DNA of 64,000 nucleotides, taken from Bradyrhizobium sp. S69 (GTDB taxonomy: Bacteria; Pseudomonadota; Alphaproteobacteria; Rhizobiales; Xanthobacteraceae). The DNA is taken from positions 379,232-443,231 of the forward strand of contig NZ_LMUK01000046.1 of the NCBI RefSeq assembly GCF_009766005.1, written 5' to 3'. Shown piece after piece: positions 1 through 9,176 of the stretch (the first letter of the stretch is position 1; every line of letters begins with the position of its first letter). The translations under genes were made by a program, and so were the position numbers. The notes below the pieces were generated by a model, which was not told the origin of the DNA, searched no databases, and saw only the letters and a list, made by a program, of their open reading frames with translations.

Positions 1-871
1 TGACAAAACCGCCCGAGCCGCCGTTGATCGCGACGTTGAGACCAACCTGCTTGACGGTCCGCACGATCAGAATGAGATCGTTGAGATAGGAGACCGAAAA
101 CAGCGCGTTGGCGCCCGACGCCTTGACTTTGTTGATCAGCGGGCTGGCGTCGGTGAAGCCGGCCGAGTAGGGCTCGAACATCACGATTTCGACGCCTTCG
201 GCCGGCGCCAATTCCTTCAGGCCGTTCGAGGTCGAGGTGCCGAACGCGGTATTCTCGAAGATCACCGCGACCTTCGGCTTGTCGCCGACAAGCTTGGCCA
301 TTTGCAGCTGCGCCTTGGCGAATTGCGAGGCGCGGGCGAACGGCGTGAAGGTGTAGTTGCGTCCCTTGTTGAGCTGGTCGGAACTGGAGCCGGTGATGAT
401 CGGCACCTTCGCGCGCTCGCACACTTCGCTCGCGATCAAGGTCAGCGCGCTGGCGAAGCAGCCGTGGATCGCCGACAATTTGTTTTCGGTGATCAACCGG
501 TCGGTCTCGGTCCGCGTCACCGTGGTGTCGCTCTGGACGTCGGAAAGAATGAGATTGAGTCGGGCGCCACCGAGCGATTTGATGCCGCCGGCCTCGTTGA
601 CCATCTCGACCGCGAGCTTGGCGGCCGCGACGCAGCCGACGCCGATCTGCGCCATGCCGCCGGTGGTCGGATAAAGCGCGCCGATATTGACCGGATCGGC
701 GGCCCATCCGCGCAACGGCACCGCGCCGAATGCGCCGGCGGCGACCGCACTGCCTGCCTTGATGAGGAATTTACGGCGGCTTTGCCGCTTCGACAGAATT
801 TGACCGGTGCCGTTTGGATTGCTGAAGACAGATGGATTGCTGAAGACGGATTGCCGGCGATCTCTTGTCAT
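1..871 (-). CDS. Branched-chain amino-acid-type ABC transporter substrate-binding protein, C-terminus cut by window
   Basis: Periplasmic binding protein of the Peripla_BP_6 (LivK-like) family, expected to deliver a small organic solute to an ABC permease; the solute cannot be told. The ATG at 869-871 opens a frame to the window edge (about 290 residues visible). Residues 31-36 read SRRKFL, a twin-arginine-like signal followed by an Ala/Gly-rich stretch and a likely cleavage after WAA near residue 58. The mature part begins VNIGALYPTTGG, typical of the family, and contains ITGSSSDQLNK and INGGSGGFV segments. An in-frame duplication SVFSNP-SVFSNP precedes the signal. It is divergent from the GntR gene at 1064, with a palindromic operator between them, so regulation by that GntR protein is likely. 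Confidence 0.85.
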   Translation of the reverse strand, partial: MTRDRRQSVFSNPSVFSNPNGTGQILSKRQSRRKFLIKAGSAVAAGAFGAVPLRGWAADPVNIGALYPTTGGMAQIGVGCVAAAKLAVEMVNEAGGIKSLGGARLNLILSDVQSDTTVTRTETDRLITENKLSAIHGCFASALTLIASEVCERAKVPIITGSSSDQLNKGRNYTFTPFARASQFAKAQLQMAKLVGDKPKVAVIFENTAFGTSTSNGLKELAPAEGVEIVMFEPYSAGFTDASPLINKVKASGANALFSVSYLNDLILIVRTVKQVGLNVAINGGSGGFV

Positions 872-959
872 GTCGTCTCCCCCTTGTGCGATGCGGCACG
901 GATTTGGTCCGCCTCGGCCGCTCGTGCTTGTTCTTCGGGCGGGATGCTAACCGCGTTGA

Positions 960-975
960 ATATTGTTTACAATAT
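960..975. promoter_or_regulatory. Probable GntR/FCD operator (palindrome)
   Basis: The perfect palindrome ATATTGT-TT-ACAATAT lies between the divergent binding-protein gene (starts 871) and GntR gene (starts 1064). Its core TTGT-N2-ACAA fits operators known for FCD-type GntR regulators. A second CAATATTA half-site follows at about 981-988. It probably serves both genes, including autoregulation; this is inferred from position and symmetry. Confidence 0.6.
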
Positions 976-1063
976 AGTTTTCAATATTATCATCGCCGGG
1001 AAAATATCGCTCCCGGTCCGCTGGCTGTACCGGGGGAGACATCATCTTCCAATCGGGAAAAAT

Positions 1064-1807
1064 ATGGCCGGAAAGCCGCTCAAGCGGGCGACCGCACGGA
1101 TATCGAAATTAGCTCCCGTGCTGGAAGCGCCGGCCCGTGAGCCTTCCGCCGCCATGCTCATTGCAAAACGGATCGAGGAGGACATCGTTCTTGGACGGCG
1201 TCAGCCGAGGGAGCGCCTGATCGAGCAGGATCTCTGCGATTTATTTCAAACCCACCGCGGCGACGTGCGGCTGGCGCTATTCGAGCTCGAGAAAAAGGGC
1301 TTGGTCGAACGCATCCCCAACCGTGGCGCCATGGTGCGCGGACTGACGCCGCTCGAGGTGAGGGAAATCTACGCGGTGCGCGAAGAGCTGGAGGTGATGG
1401 CGGTCCGCATCATTGCGTTTCCGGTGGCGCCTTCGGAAATCAACCGGCTGGAACAATTGCAGCGGCAGCATAGTGCTGCGGTTGCCAAAGGCGATCTGCT
1501 GACGGTGTTCTACAGCAACCTCCGCTTTCACCAGATCTTGTTCGGCCTGTGCGGCAATGCCTGCCTGATCGAGACCATCGATTTCCTGGCACAGAAGGTC
1601 CATGGCATTCGCTCTTACGCCCACGCCTTTCCGCAGTCGCTCGACCGTGCCCGCCGCGATCATCTGGATATGATCAAGGCCTTGCGCGGCTCGCGCCGGG
1701 ACGCGCTGATCGCGCTGACCCGGCGTCATCTCGAGCCGTCGCCGCAGGCCTACATCAAGGCCTATGAACGCCGCTTCGGCACGGCCGTATTGGCGTCCAC
1801 CGACTGA
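1064..1807 (+). CDS. GntR-family transcriptional regulator (FCD domain)
   Basis: DNA-binding regulator of 247 residues. A winged helix-turn-helix spans about residues 28-95 (AKRIEEDIVLGRRQPRERLIE, then NRGAMVRG for the wing), and an all-helical FCD ligand domain spans about 98-235. The FCD metal-site pattern is visible as N152/H156, H200 and H222. The frame stays open far upstream to 302, but homology starts at the ATG at 1064, after the operator palindrome. It is divergent from the amino-acid-type binding protein and so probably controls that transporter in response to its substrate or a derivative. FCD regulators usually sense carboxylates; the ligand here is unknown. Confidence 0.88.
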   Translation: MAGKPLKRATARISKLAPVLEAPAREPSAAMLIAKRIEEDIVLGRRQPRERLIEQDLCDLFQTHRGDVRLALFELEKKGLVERIPNRGAMVRGLTPLEVREIYAVREELEVMAVRIIAFPVAPSEINRLEQLQRQHSAAVAKGDLLTVFYSNLRFHQILFGLCGNACLIETIDFLAQKVHGIRSYAHAFPQSLDRARRDHLDMIKALRGSRRDALIALTRRHLEPSPQAYIKAYERRFGTAVLASTD

Positions 1808-1813
1808 TCCGGC

Positions 1814-2881
1814 TTACTCCGCGCTGCTCACCAGTTTGATGCGCGGCTGGGCTGCTTCCATCAGGCCGCGATAGGCGGCGAGATAGTCGAGCGCCATGCG
1901 GCGCGCCGTGAAGCGCTTCTCGAACTGGCCGCGTACGGCCGTGCGATCCAGGGTGCCAAGCCGGCCGACCGCGTTAACGGCGCTGATTTCGTCTTCGACG
2001 ATGAATCCGGTCAGGCCTTCATCGATGATCTCCGGCACCGATCCCCTGTTGAAGGCGATCACAGGCGTACCGCAGGCCATCGATTCGATCATGACCAGCC
2101 CGAACGGCTCCGGCCAGTCGATCGGCAGCAGCAGCCCGATCGCGCCGCTGAGAAATTCGGATTTTTCGTGATCGCCGATCTCGCCGATATATTCGATCAG
2201 CGGATGATCCATCAGCGGCTTGATCAGCTCGTCGTAATAGTCCTGGTCGGCGCGGTCGACCTTGGCGGCGATCTTCAGCGGGATGCCGCACCGGATCGCG
2301 ATCTTGATGGCGCGGTCGACGCCCTTTTCCGGTGCGATCCGGCCCAGCACCGCGAGATATCCCGGCGTTGCTTTCTGCGGCATCAACAATTTTTCCGGCA
2401 GGCCATGATAGATGGTGCGGGTCCAATTGGCTTGCGGCACCGGCCGGCGCTGGGCGTTCGAGATCGAAATCACCGGAATGTCGGAGAATGTCGTGAATAC
2501 CGGCTGGTGCTCGGGAAGATCGAGCCGGCCGTGCAGGGTGGTCAGAAAGGGCGTCGGCTGCCGGGAGAACAGCGACCACGGGTAATAGTCCAGATGGAAA
2601 TGCAGGAAGTCGAATTCCTCGTCGTCGCATTTCCGCCGCACCCGCTCCAGCATCACCATGTGAAGCGCGTTCGGATCGCGCACCGAGCCATCGAGGCGCA
2701 GGGCCTTGGGCCACGTCGCATCGAGTTTCGCTGAGGTCTGGGAATCACCGCTGGCGAACAGCGTGACGTCGTTTCCCAATGCGACAAGTTCCTCGGTCAG
2801 CCAGTGTACCACCCGTTCGGTTCCGCCATACAATTTGGGTGGAACAGCCTCCGTCAGCGGAGCAACCTGCGCGATGCGCAT
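1814..2881 (-). CDS. Glycosyltransferase family 4 protein
   Basis: Cytosolic GT-B fold glycosyltransferase of 355 residues. The N-terminal domain carries the acceptor-side loop KLYGGTERV (residues 16-24) and ends near residue 170. The C-terminal Glycos_transf_1 domain has AVLGRIAPEKGVDRAI and the E-x7-E signature EPFGLVMIESMACGTPVIA, which binds the nucleotide-sugar donor. The length is normal for the group. It faces away from the ABC exporter and debranching-enzyme genes that follow, which suggests a role in a glucan or surface saccharide, but donor and acceptor cannot be read from the sequence. Confidence 0.85.
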   Translation of the reverse strand: MRIAQVAPLTEAVPPKLYGGTERVVHWLTEELVALGNDVTLFASGDSQTSAKLDATWPKALRLDGSVRDPNALHMVMLERVRRKCDDEEFDFLHFHLDYYPWSLFSRQPTPFLTTLHGRLDLPEHQPVFTTFSDIPVISISNAQRRPVPQANWTRTIYHGLPEKLLMPQKATPGYLAVLGRIAPEKGVDRAIKIAIRCGIPLKIAAKVDRADQDYYDELIKPLMDHPLIEYIGEIGDHEKSEFLSGAIGLLLPIDWPEPFGLVMIESMACGTPVIAFNRGSVPEIIDEGLTGFIVEDEISAVNAVGRLGTLDRTAVRGQFEKRFTARRMALDYLAAYRGLMEAAQPRIKLVSSAE

Positions 2882-3210
2882 TTTATCAGTCTCCTGTTTG
2901 TGATCGTGGATGAAGAAAAGTTCCTGTGATGAGCGGCACCGGCATGCCGAGACGGGAACGTTCTCGCATCTGCGAAGTTCCCCTCATGCAGCGTACTTCT
3001 TGCACATCGCGTTTGTTCCACATCGCAGTTCGTCCACATCACGGTCTTGCTGATGCCATCTGGTCCGATCAGTTTGTTTGTTGCGCGCCATTGCTGCAAA
3101 ATTGTTGCGCAGGGATGGCGTCGGGACGGGAACCGCCTCAATTGGTCCAGCGTTCAACTAAACGGCGCGCATCCAGCTAAAATCTTCCCCTCCAAGAGGT
3201 TTGCAATCAC
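2882..3210. other. Intergenic region between divergent genes
   Basis: About 330 bases separating the divergent glycosyltransferase and ABC exporter genes. I see no convincing gene, RNA or strong palindrome; the short frames here lack family signatures and clear ribosome sites. It presumably holds promoters for both flanking genes. Confidence 0.5.
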
Positions 3211-4974
3211 ATGGACAGTCTCTCAGGATATGCGCACCGTCCGTTTCCCTTTGTGCTGCGCTATCTTCGCCAGCGTCCTGCATCGCATGTGATCATTCTG
3301 ACTGCGGTTGTCGCAGCGGTCGCCTGTTCGGTAGGCACCCAATATGGCGTCAAGAACATTGTCGACAGTCTGTCGGCGGGTCCTGCGCATTCGGGTGGCG
3401 TATGGCTGGCATTCATTTTCCTCATGTCGCTGATCGCCGCCGATAACTTTCTGTGGCGGATCGCGAGCTGGACCGCGAGCTACACCTTTGTCGGCGTGAC
3501 CGGCGATCTCCGCCGCGACATCTTTCGTCATCTGACCGGGCATGCGCCGAGTTATTTTTCCGACCGGCTGCCGGGCATGCTGACGAGCCGCATTACCGCG
3601 ACGTCGAACGCGGTCTTCACGGTCGAGAACATGTTCGTGTGGAACGTGCTGCCGCCGTGCATGGCGACCGTTTCCGCGATCGCATTGATTGGAACCGTGA
3701 GCCCCTACATGGCTGGCGGCCTGATCGTGATCGCTGGCGCGATGGTCATCGCCATGTTCTATCTGGCGGCGGCCGGCAGGCCGCTGCACGACGACTTCGC
3801 CAACAAGGCCGCCGCGGTCGATGGCGAGATGGTGGACGTCATCAACAATATGCCGCTGGTGCGCGCGTTCTGCGGCCTCAGCTTCGAGCATGACCGGTTC
3901 GATGCGACCGTGAACCGGGAAACCACCGCGCGTGGCCGCAGCCTGCGTTATCTCGAAAAGCTTCGGCTGTTGCACGCCGGCGTTACCGTGGTGCTGACCA
4001 TCGGGTTGTTGGCCTGGGCCATCGTGCTTTGGCAGCGCGGTGCTGCGACCACGGGCGACGTCGTACTGGTCTGCACGCTGGGACTTTCCATTCTGAGCGC
4101 GACGCGCGATCTCGCCGTGGCGCTGGTCGATGTCACCCAGCATGTGGCGCGGCTGACCGAGGCCATTGCGACGCTGCTGCTGCCGCATGAACTGAAGGAT
4201 CATCCCGAGGCCGAACCGCTGGTGAAGGCGGGCGCCGCGATTACTTTCAACAACGTCGGATTTCGTTATCCCGGCGGCCTGAAAGTGTTCGAGCGCTTCA
4301 GCCTGCGCCTGCAAGCGGGGCAGCGGGTCGGGCTGGTCGGTCAGTCCGGTGGCGGCAAATCGAGCCTGTTCGTGCTGTTACAACGGTTCTACGATGCGCA
4401 ATCCGGCAGCATCACGATCGACGGCCAGGATATTTCACGCGTTACCCAGCAAAGCCTACGTGAGGCGATCTCGGTGGTGCCACAGGATATCTCGATGTTT
4501 CATCGCTCGATCATGGAAAATATCCGCTACGGCCGGCCGACCGCGACCGACGATGAAGTGCTGCGCGCCGCGATTTCGGCCCGTTGCGATTTCGTCGAGA
4601 CGCTGCCCGAAGGACTGGCGACCATGGTTGGCGACCGCGGCGTCAAGTTGTCGGGGGGCCAGCGCCAGCGCATCGCGATTGCGCGCGCCTTCCTGAAGGA
4701 TGCGCCGATCCTGCTGCTCGATGAAGCCACCGCCGCGCTCGACAGCGAATCCGAAGAGGCGATCCGCGAGGCGCTGAGCCGGCTGATGCGCGGGCGCACC
4801 GTGATCGCGATTGCGCACCGGCTTGCAACCTTGCGCAATTTCGACCGGGTGGTGATGTTGAGGGCCGGCAAGATCATCGAGGACGGACCGCCGGATCGCC
4901 TGATGCAGGGCGAGGGACCGTATCGCGAGCTGGTGACGCAGGAAATGAGCCGCCTGGCAACCCATGCGGCCTGA
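3211..4974 (+). CDS. ABC exporter, fused transmembrane and ATPase domains
   Basis: Half-size ABC exporter (587 residues) that should dimerise in the inner membrane. Residues about 15-320 form the six-helix ABC_membrane domain. The nucleotide-binding domain follows: Walker A GQSGGGKS at 377-384, signature LSGGQ at 480-484, Walker B ending LLLDE with D504/E505, and H-loop His536. All ATPase residues are present. The substrate is unknown; lipid, glycan or peptide export are all possible for this fold. The next gene, a glycogen-debranching-type enzyme, starts within 70 bases on the same strand, so co-transcription is likely, and the surrounding genes hint at a saccharide. Confidence 0.88.
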   Translation: MDSLSGYAHRPFPFVLRYLRQRPASHVIILTAVVAAVACSVGTQYGVKNIVDSLSAGPAHSGGVWLAFIFLMSLIAADNFLWRIASWTASYTFVGVTGDLRRDIFRHLTGHAPSYFSDRLPGMLTSRITATSNAVFTVENMFVWNVLPPCMATVSAIALIGTVSPYMAGGLIVIAGAMVIAMFYLAAAGRPLHDDFANKAAAVDGEMVDVINNMPLVRAFCGLSFEHDRFDATVNRETTARGRSLRYLEKLRLLHAGVTVVLTIGLLAWAIVLWQRGAATTGDVVLVCTLGLSILSATRDLAVALVDVTQHVARLTEAIATLLLPHELKDHPEAEPLVKAGAAITFNNVGFRYPGGLKVFERFSLRLQAGQRVGLVGQSGGGKSSLFVLLQRFYDAQSGSITIDGQDISRVTQQSLREAISVVPQDISMFHRSIMENIRYGRPTATDDEVLRAAISARCDFVETLPEGLATMVGDRGVKLSGGQRQRIAIARAFLKDAPILLLDEATAALDSESEEAIREALSRLMRGRTVIAIAHRLATLRNFDRVVMLRAGKIIEDGPPDRLMQGEGPYRELVTQEMSRLATHAA

Positions 4975-5040
4975 TCCGCGGTGGCAGCGTTGCGCCAAAG
5001 TGCGCAATCGCAAGGCAGTGGGGAAACCGCGCGAGGTCAA

Positions 5041-7242
5041 ATGCCAGCCGAAGTCGTAGCTCAAATCGCAACAGCCCGGACCGTCGAACTGGTTCAGGAA
5101 CAGCCGTTCTACATCCCGATGACCGGGCCCGCGGCGCGGCCGCGGCGCTCGCTCAAGCATGATGACACATTCATCGTGCTGGACAGTCATGGCGACATCG
5201 GCGCTTCCGCCGGCGGGCCTGACGGCCTGTTCAACGCCGACACGAGGTATCTTGCCCGGCTCGAGCTGGCGCTGGATGACGTGCAGCCGCTGCTGCTCGG
5301 CTCGAATTTGCGCGACGACAATTCGTCATTGACGGTCGACCTCACCAATCCCGACATCTATCAAGACGGCCGGATCGTGCTGCAAAAGGATATGCTGCAC
5401 ATCGTCCGCACCATCTTTTTGTGGCGCGGAACGGCCTATCAGCGCATCGGCCTGCAGAATCACGGCGAGAACAACGCCAGCTTCGATTTGACCCTGCAAT
5501 TCGATAATGATTTCGCGGATTTGTTCGAAGTGCGCGGCGAAAAGCGGCCGCACCGGGGTATCGGCTCCAGCAAGCAGTTGGGGCCGGCCGATGTGCGGCT
5601 CGACTATCAGGGACTTGACCATACGTCCCGCAGCACAATGCTGCACTTCGATCCCAAGCCGAGCCGCCTGAGCGCGAATACCGCGACCTATCATTTCGAG
5701 CTGGGCCCGCAACAGACCAGCTCATTGTTTGTCGCGGTGTCCTGCAACAAGCCGGTGGGTGCCAAGCCAGTCCCGTTCTTTCGCGGATTGCTGGCGCATC
5801 GCCGCGAAATGCGGCAGTCGACCGCGGGCGCGACCAGTATCGAAACCTCGAACAGTATTTTCAACGAGGTGCTGTGCCAGTCGATGGCCGACCTCAATAT
5901 GCTGATGACGGATACCCCGCAGGGCCGCTACCCCTATGCCGGCATTCCCTGGTACTCGACGACATTCGGCCGCGACGGGCTGATCACCGCGCTGCAGATG
6001 CTGTGGATCGATCCACGCGTCGCCCGCGGCGTGCTCAAGCGGCTGGCTTTCTATCAGGCCAAGGCGGTCGATCCGCTGGCTGACGCGCAGCCCGGAAAAA
6101 TCCTGCATGAAATGCGCGGCGGCGAGATGGCCGCGCTGCGCGAGGTGCCGTTCGCGCAATATTACGGCAGTGTCGATTCGACGCCGCTGTTCGTGCTGCT
6201 GGCAGGGCTTTATGTCGAGCGCACCAATGACGAGGAAACGCTCGCCGAGCTGTGGCCGGCGATCGAGGCGGGGCTGCGCTGGATCGATGGTGCGGGCGAT
6301 CCCGACGGCGACGGTTTCATCGAATATCAACGCGCTTCCGAGCAAGGGCTCGCCAATCAAGGCTGGAAGGATTCCTTTGACGCGATCTTTCACGCCGATG
6401 GCAGCCTGGCCGAAGGCTATATCGCGCTGGCCGAAGTCCAGGGCTATGTGTTCGCCGGCAAACAACTCGCCGCGCGCTGCGCGGCGCGCCTCGGCAAGAA
6501 AGACCAGGCCAAAAAGCTCGAAGCCGAAGCGCGGCAGTTGGCCGAGCGGTTCGAGGACGCGTTCTGGTGCGAGGAACTCGGCAGCTATGCGCTGGCGCTC
6601 GACGGCAAGAAGCAGCCGTGCAAGGTGCGCACCTCGAATGCCGGACAATTGCTGTTCAGTGGCATTGTCAGCGAGGAGCGCGCGCGGATGGTCGCCGCCG
6701 ATCTGATGCGGCCGCATTTCTTCAGCGGTTGGGGCATTCGCACGGTGGCGCGCGGCGAGGCCCGCTACAATCCGATGTCCTATCACGACGGTTCGATCTG
6801 GCCGCACGACAATGCGCTGATCGCATTGGGTCTGGCGCGTTACGGCCTTAAACATTCGGTCGCGCATTTGTTCAGCGCGCTGTTCGACGCCGCCGCCTAT
6901 ATGGATCTGCGGCGGTTGCCTGAATTGTTCTGTGGCTTCCGGCGCGAGAAGGGGCGGGGACCGACGCTCTACCCGGTCGCCTGCGCGCCGCAGGCCTGGG
7001 CCAGCGCGACGCCGTTCACGCTGTTGGAGGCGGCCCTCGGTCTGGAATTCGATGCACTGCATGGCGAAATCAGGCTGCGCAACCCGCGCCTGCCGCCGTT
7101 TCTCAACGACGTGGTGTTGCGTGATTTGCAGCTTGGTCCTTCAAGCGTCGATCTTCGGGTGCGTCGCCACGGCGACGATGTTTCGCTGGAAGTATTGCGC
7201 ACGCGCGGCCAGATCCGGGTGTCGATCGTTCTGGCGCACTGA
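5041..7242 (+). CDS. Amylo-alpha-1,6-glucosidase-like glycogen debranching enzyme
   Basis: About 733 residues. An N-terminal GDE_N_bis domain (about 25-230, LKHDDTFIVLDSHGDIG onward) precedes an (alpha/alpha)6 glucosidase domain with FGRDGLITALQML (GRDG at 310-313), GWKDSFDAIFHADG and SYHDGSIWPHDNALIALG. Such enzymes trim alpha-1,6 branches of glycogen or related glucans in the cytosol. I chose ATG 5041 because GAGGT lies just upstream; an in-frame GTG at 4981 would add 20 poorly conserved residues. It lies between the ABC exporter and a PRC-barrel gene, and glycogen synthase lies 3 kb downstream, so storage-glucan turnover is the likely setting. Confidence 0.82.
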   Translation: MPAEVVAQIATARTVELVQEQPFYIPMTGPAARPRRSLKHDDTFIVLDSHGDIGASAGGPDGLFNADTRYLARLELALDDVQPLLLGSNLRDDNSSLTVDLTNPDIYQDGRIVLQKDMLHIVRTIFLWRGTAYQRIGLQNHGENNASFDLTLQFDNDFADLFEVRGEKRPHRGIGSSKQLGPADVRLDYQGLDHTSRSTMLHFDPKPSRLSANTATYHFELGPQQTSSLFVAVSCNKPVGAKPVPFFRGLLAHRREMRQSTAGATSIETSNSIFNEVLCQSMADLNMLMTDTPQGRYPYAGIPWYSTTFGRDGLITALQMLWIDPRVARGVLKRLAFYQAKAVDPLADAQPGKILHEMRGGEMAALREVPFAQYYGSVDSTPLFVLLAGLYVERTNDEETLAELWPAIEAGLRWIDGAGDPDGDGFIEYQRASEQGLANQGWKDSFDAIFHADGSLAEGYIALAEVQGYVFAGKQLAARCAARLGKKDQAKKLEAEARQLAERFEDAFWCEELGSYALALDGKKQPCKVRTSNAGQLLFSGIVSEERARMVAADLMRPHFFSGWGIRTVARGEARYNPMSYHDGSIWPHDNALIALGLARYGLKHSVAHLFSALFDAAAYMDLRRLPELFCGFRREKGRGPTLYPVACAPQAWASATPFTLLEAALGLEFDALHGEIRLRNPRLPPFLNDVVLRDLQLGPSSVDLRVRRHGDDVSLEVLRTRGQIRVSIVLAH

Positions 7243-7269
7243 AAGCGGCTCTTGGTCAAAGGAGACCCT

Positions 7270-7824
7270 ATGCGCGTGAAAAGCCTGTTTGCGTCCGTGA
7301 TGATCACGTCCCTGACATTTGCGACGGCTTGGGCCGCCGACGAGGCTGTGCCGCCGCCGCCGGCTGCCGGGGCTCCGTCGGAACTGACGCCCACGCCGGC
7401 GCCAACACCCACGCCGCTGGCTGTACCCAAGGAAGCTTCGAAACCAAAGGAGCCGCCGAAAGAGGCTCCGCCGGCTTCGGTTACCATCCTGAGCGCAAGG
7501 GAAGTGCATGGCGTGCTGGGGCGGGACATCCGCAGCGCGGCCAATGAGGATATGGGAAAAATCATCGACGTGATCGTCGATCGGAGCGGCGCGGTGCGCG
7601 CGGCGGTAATCGATTTCGGCGGCTTTCTCGGCGTCGGCAGCCGAAAGATCGTCGTCGACTGGAACGCGTTGCGGTTCGGCCGTGTTGCCGACAAGACCGA
7701 CAGCGTCTCGCTCGAATTGACCAAGGACCAGGTCAAGGCCGCCCCCGAATACAAGGAAGATGCGCCGGTCGTGGTGCTGGGAGCTACCGGAAGCCTGGAG
7801 CCGCTGCAATTTGACGACCAATGA
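7270..7824 (+). CDS. Exported PRC-barrel domain protein
   Basis: 184 residues. A Sec signal (MRVKSLFASVMITSLTFA, cleavage near AWA-AD) is followed by a Pro/Thr/Lys-rich linker of about 45 residues and one PRC-barrel domain (SAREVHGVLGRDIRSAAN to VVDWNALRF). The GGAGA ahead of ATG 7270 decides this start over the upstream in-frame ATG at 7252. PRC-barrel proteins of this form are common in the periplasm of Bradyrhizobium relatives, and their function is unknown. The gene overlaps the MFS gene by 4 bp (ATGA), so the two are translationally coupled. Confidence 0.8.
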   Translation: MRVKSLFASVMITSLTFATAWAADEAVPPPPAAGAPSELTPTPAPTPTPLAVPKEASKPKEPPKEAPPASVTILSAREVHGVLGRDIRSAANEDMGKIIDVIVDRSGAVRAAVIDFGGFLGVGSRKIVVDWNALRFGRVADKTDSVSLELTKDQVKAAPEYKEDAPVVVLGATGSLEPLQFDDQ

Positions 7825-9176
7825 ATGAAGGGGAGAGAGACACGCTGCTCGCGCCCGCGCCCAAACCCCCGATCGAGCGGATCGATGGCGATGATCGCGG
7901 GCGATCGATCGGCGACGATAAACATGGGCCGTCGCCACCGATTGCTCCTCTGCCGAGCCCTTCGCCCTGCCGCGAGAGCTTGCGCGGTCTCGATTGGTTC
8001 ATCTTCTTCCTGGCGGATGTACAAACCGGGTTTGGCCCGTTCGTCGCGGTTTACCTGACGACACAAAAATGGACCCAGGTTGAGATCGGCTTCGTGCTGT
8101 CGATCGGCGGCGTCATCGGCCTGATCGGGCAGATGCCCGGCGGCGCCATCGTCGATGCCGCCCGCTCGGAACGGCTGGTCGCGGGTATCGCGGTCGCACT
8201 CATCGGCGTCAGCGCGCTCGGCTATGCGGCATGGCCGATTCTCCCCATTGTGATCGCGGCCGCGACACTGCACGCGGCTGCAAGTTGCGTGCTCGGTCCG
8301 GCGATTGCCGCGATCAGCCTCGGACTGGTCGGACCGTTGGCGATCGGAGAACGGCTTGGACGCAACGCCCGCTACGCCTCGCTCGGCAATGGAACGGCGG
8401 CGGCGGTGATGGGCACCGCCGGCTATCTTTTGTCCAGCCGATCGGTGTTTATCGTGACCTTTGTTCTGGCGATCCCAGCACTACTGGCGCTCGCCCAAAT
8501 TCGCGAGCGTGAAGTCGACGCCGCGTGCGCGCATGGTGCGATCAAGCGCGAGGCTGACGACGTCGCCGGCACCAGCATCTTCAGCCTGATCCGCCAGCCG
8601 ACATTGCTGATCTTCGCCGGCTGCATCCTGCTGCTGCAGCTTGCCAACGCGGCGATGCTGCCGTTGATGGCGGGTGTCGTGACCACCCGCTCCAGCCAAT
8701 GGGCGCCGATCCTGATCGCGGCCTGTATCGTGGTGCCGCAGGCCATCGTGGCCTGGACCTCGCCCTCGGTCGGACGCAAGGCGCAGCAATGGGGGCGGCG
8801 GCCGTTGCTGCTGATCGGCTTTGCTGCGCTGGCGATCCGCGGACTGCTGTTTGCGCTGGTGAAAGACCCATTTCTTTTGGTCGCGGTGCAGGTGTTCGAC
8901 GGCGTCACCGCCGCGGTGTTCAGCGTCATGGTGCCGCTGATTGTCGCCGATGTCGCCTTCGGCAGCGGTCATTTCAATCTGGCGCAGGGCATCGTCGGCA
9001 CCGCGACCGGCATCGGGGCGTCGCTGAGCACCGTGGTGGCCGGTTACGTCAGCGACAAATTCGGCAGCAGCGTTGCGTTCACCGGACTTGCCTGCGTGGC
9101 GGCGTTGGGCCTTGCGGCGATCTGGCTGGTGATGCCGGAGACACGACGGCACGGGCTGATAGAAGGCGTACCCTAA
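7821..9176 (+). CDS. Major facilitator superfamily transporter
   Basis: 451-residue inner-membrane carrier with about 12 hydrophobic segments starting near residue 55 (LRGLDWFIFFLADVQTGFGPFVAVYL). The GGVIGLIGQMPGGAIVDAARSERL loop is the MFS motif-A region between helices 2 and 3. The N-terminal 50 residues are hydrophilic and Pro/Asp-rich. The start codon overlaps the PRC-barrel stop. The substrate is unknown. It is the last gene of the run exporter - debranching enzyme - PRC - MFS and is followed by a long non-coding region. Confidence 0.82.
   Translation: MNEGERDTLLAPAPKPPIERIDGDDRGRSIGDDKHGPSPPIAPLPSPSPCRESLRGLDWFIFFLADVQTGFGPFVAVYLTTQKWTQVEIGFVLSIGGVIGLIGQMPGGAIVDAARSERLVAGIAVALIGVSALGYAAWPILPIVIAAATLHAAASCVLGPAIAAISLGLVGPLAIGERLGRNARYASLGNGTAAAVMGTAGYLLSSRSVFIVTFVLAIPALLALAQIREREVDAACAHGAIKREADDVAGTSIFSLIRQPTLLIFAGCILLLQLANAAMLPLMAGVVTTRSSQWAPILIAACIVVPQAIVAWTSPSVGRKAQQWGRRPLLLIGFAALAIRGLLFALVKDPFLLVAVQVFDGVTAAVFSVMVPLIVADVAFGSGHFNLAQGIVGTATGIGASLSTVVAGYVSDKFGSSVAFTGLACVAALGLAAIWLVMPETRRHGLIEGVP

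Noticed and set aside
302..1063. Upstream extension of the GntR frame
   Set aside because: Codons 302-1063 overlap the binding-protein gene and the operator; homology to GntR begins only at 1064.
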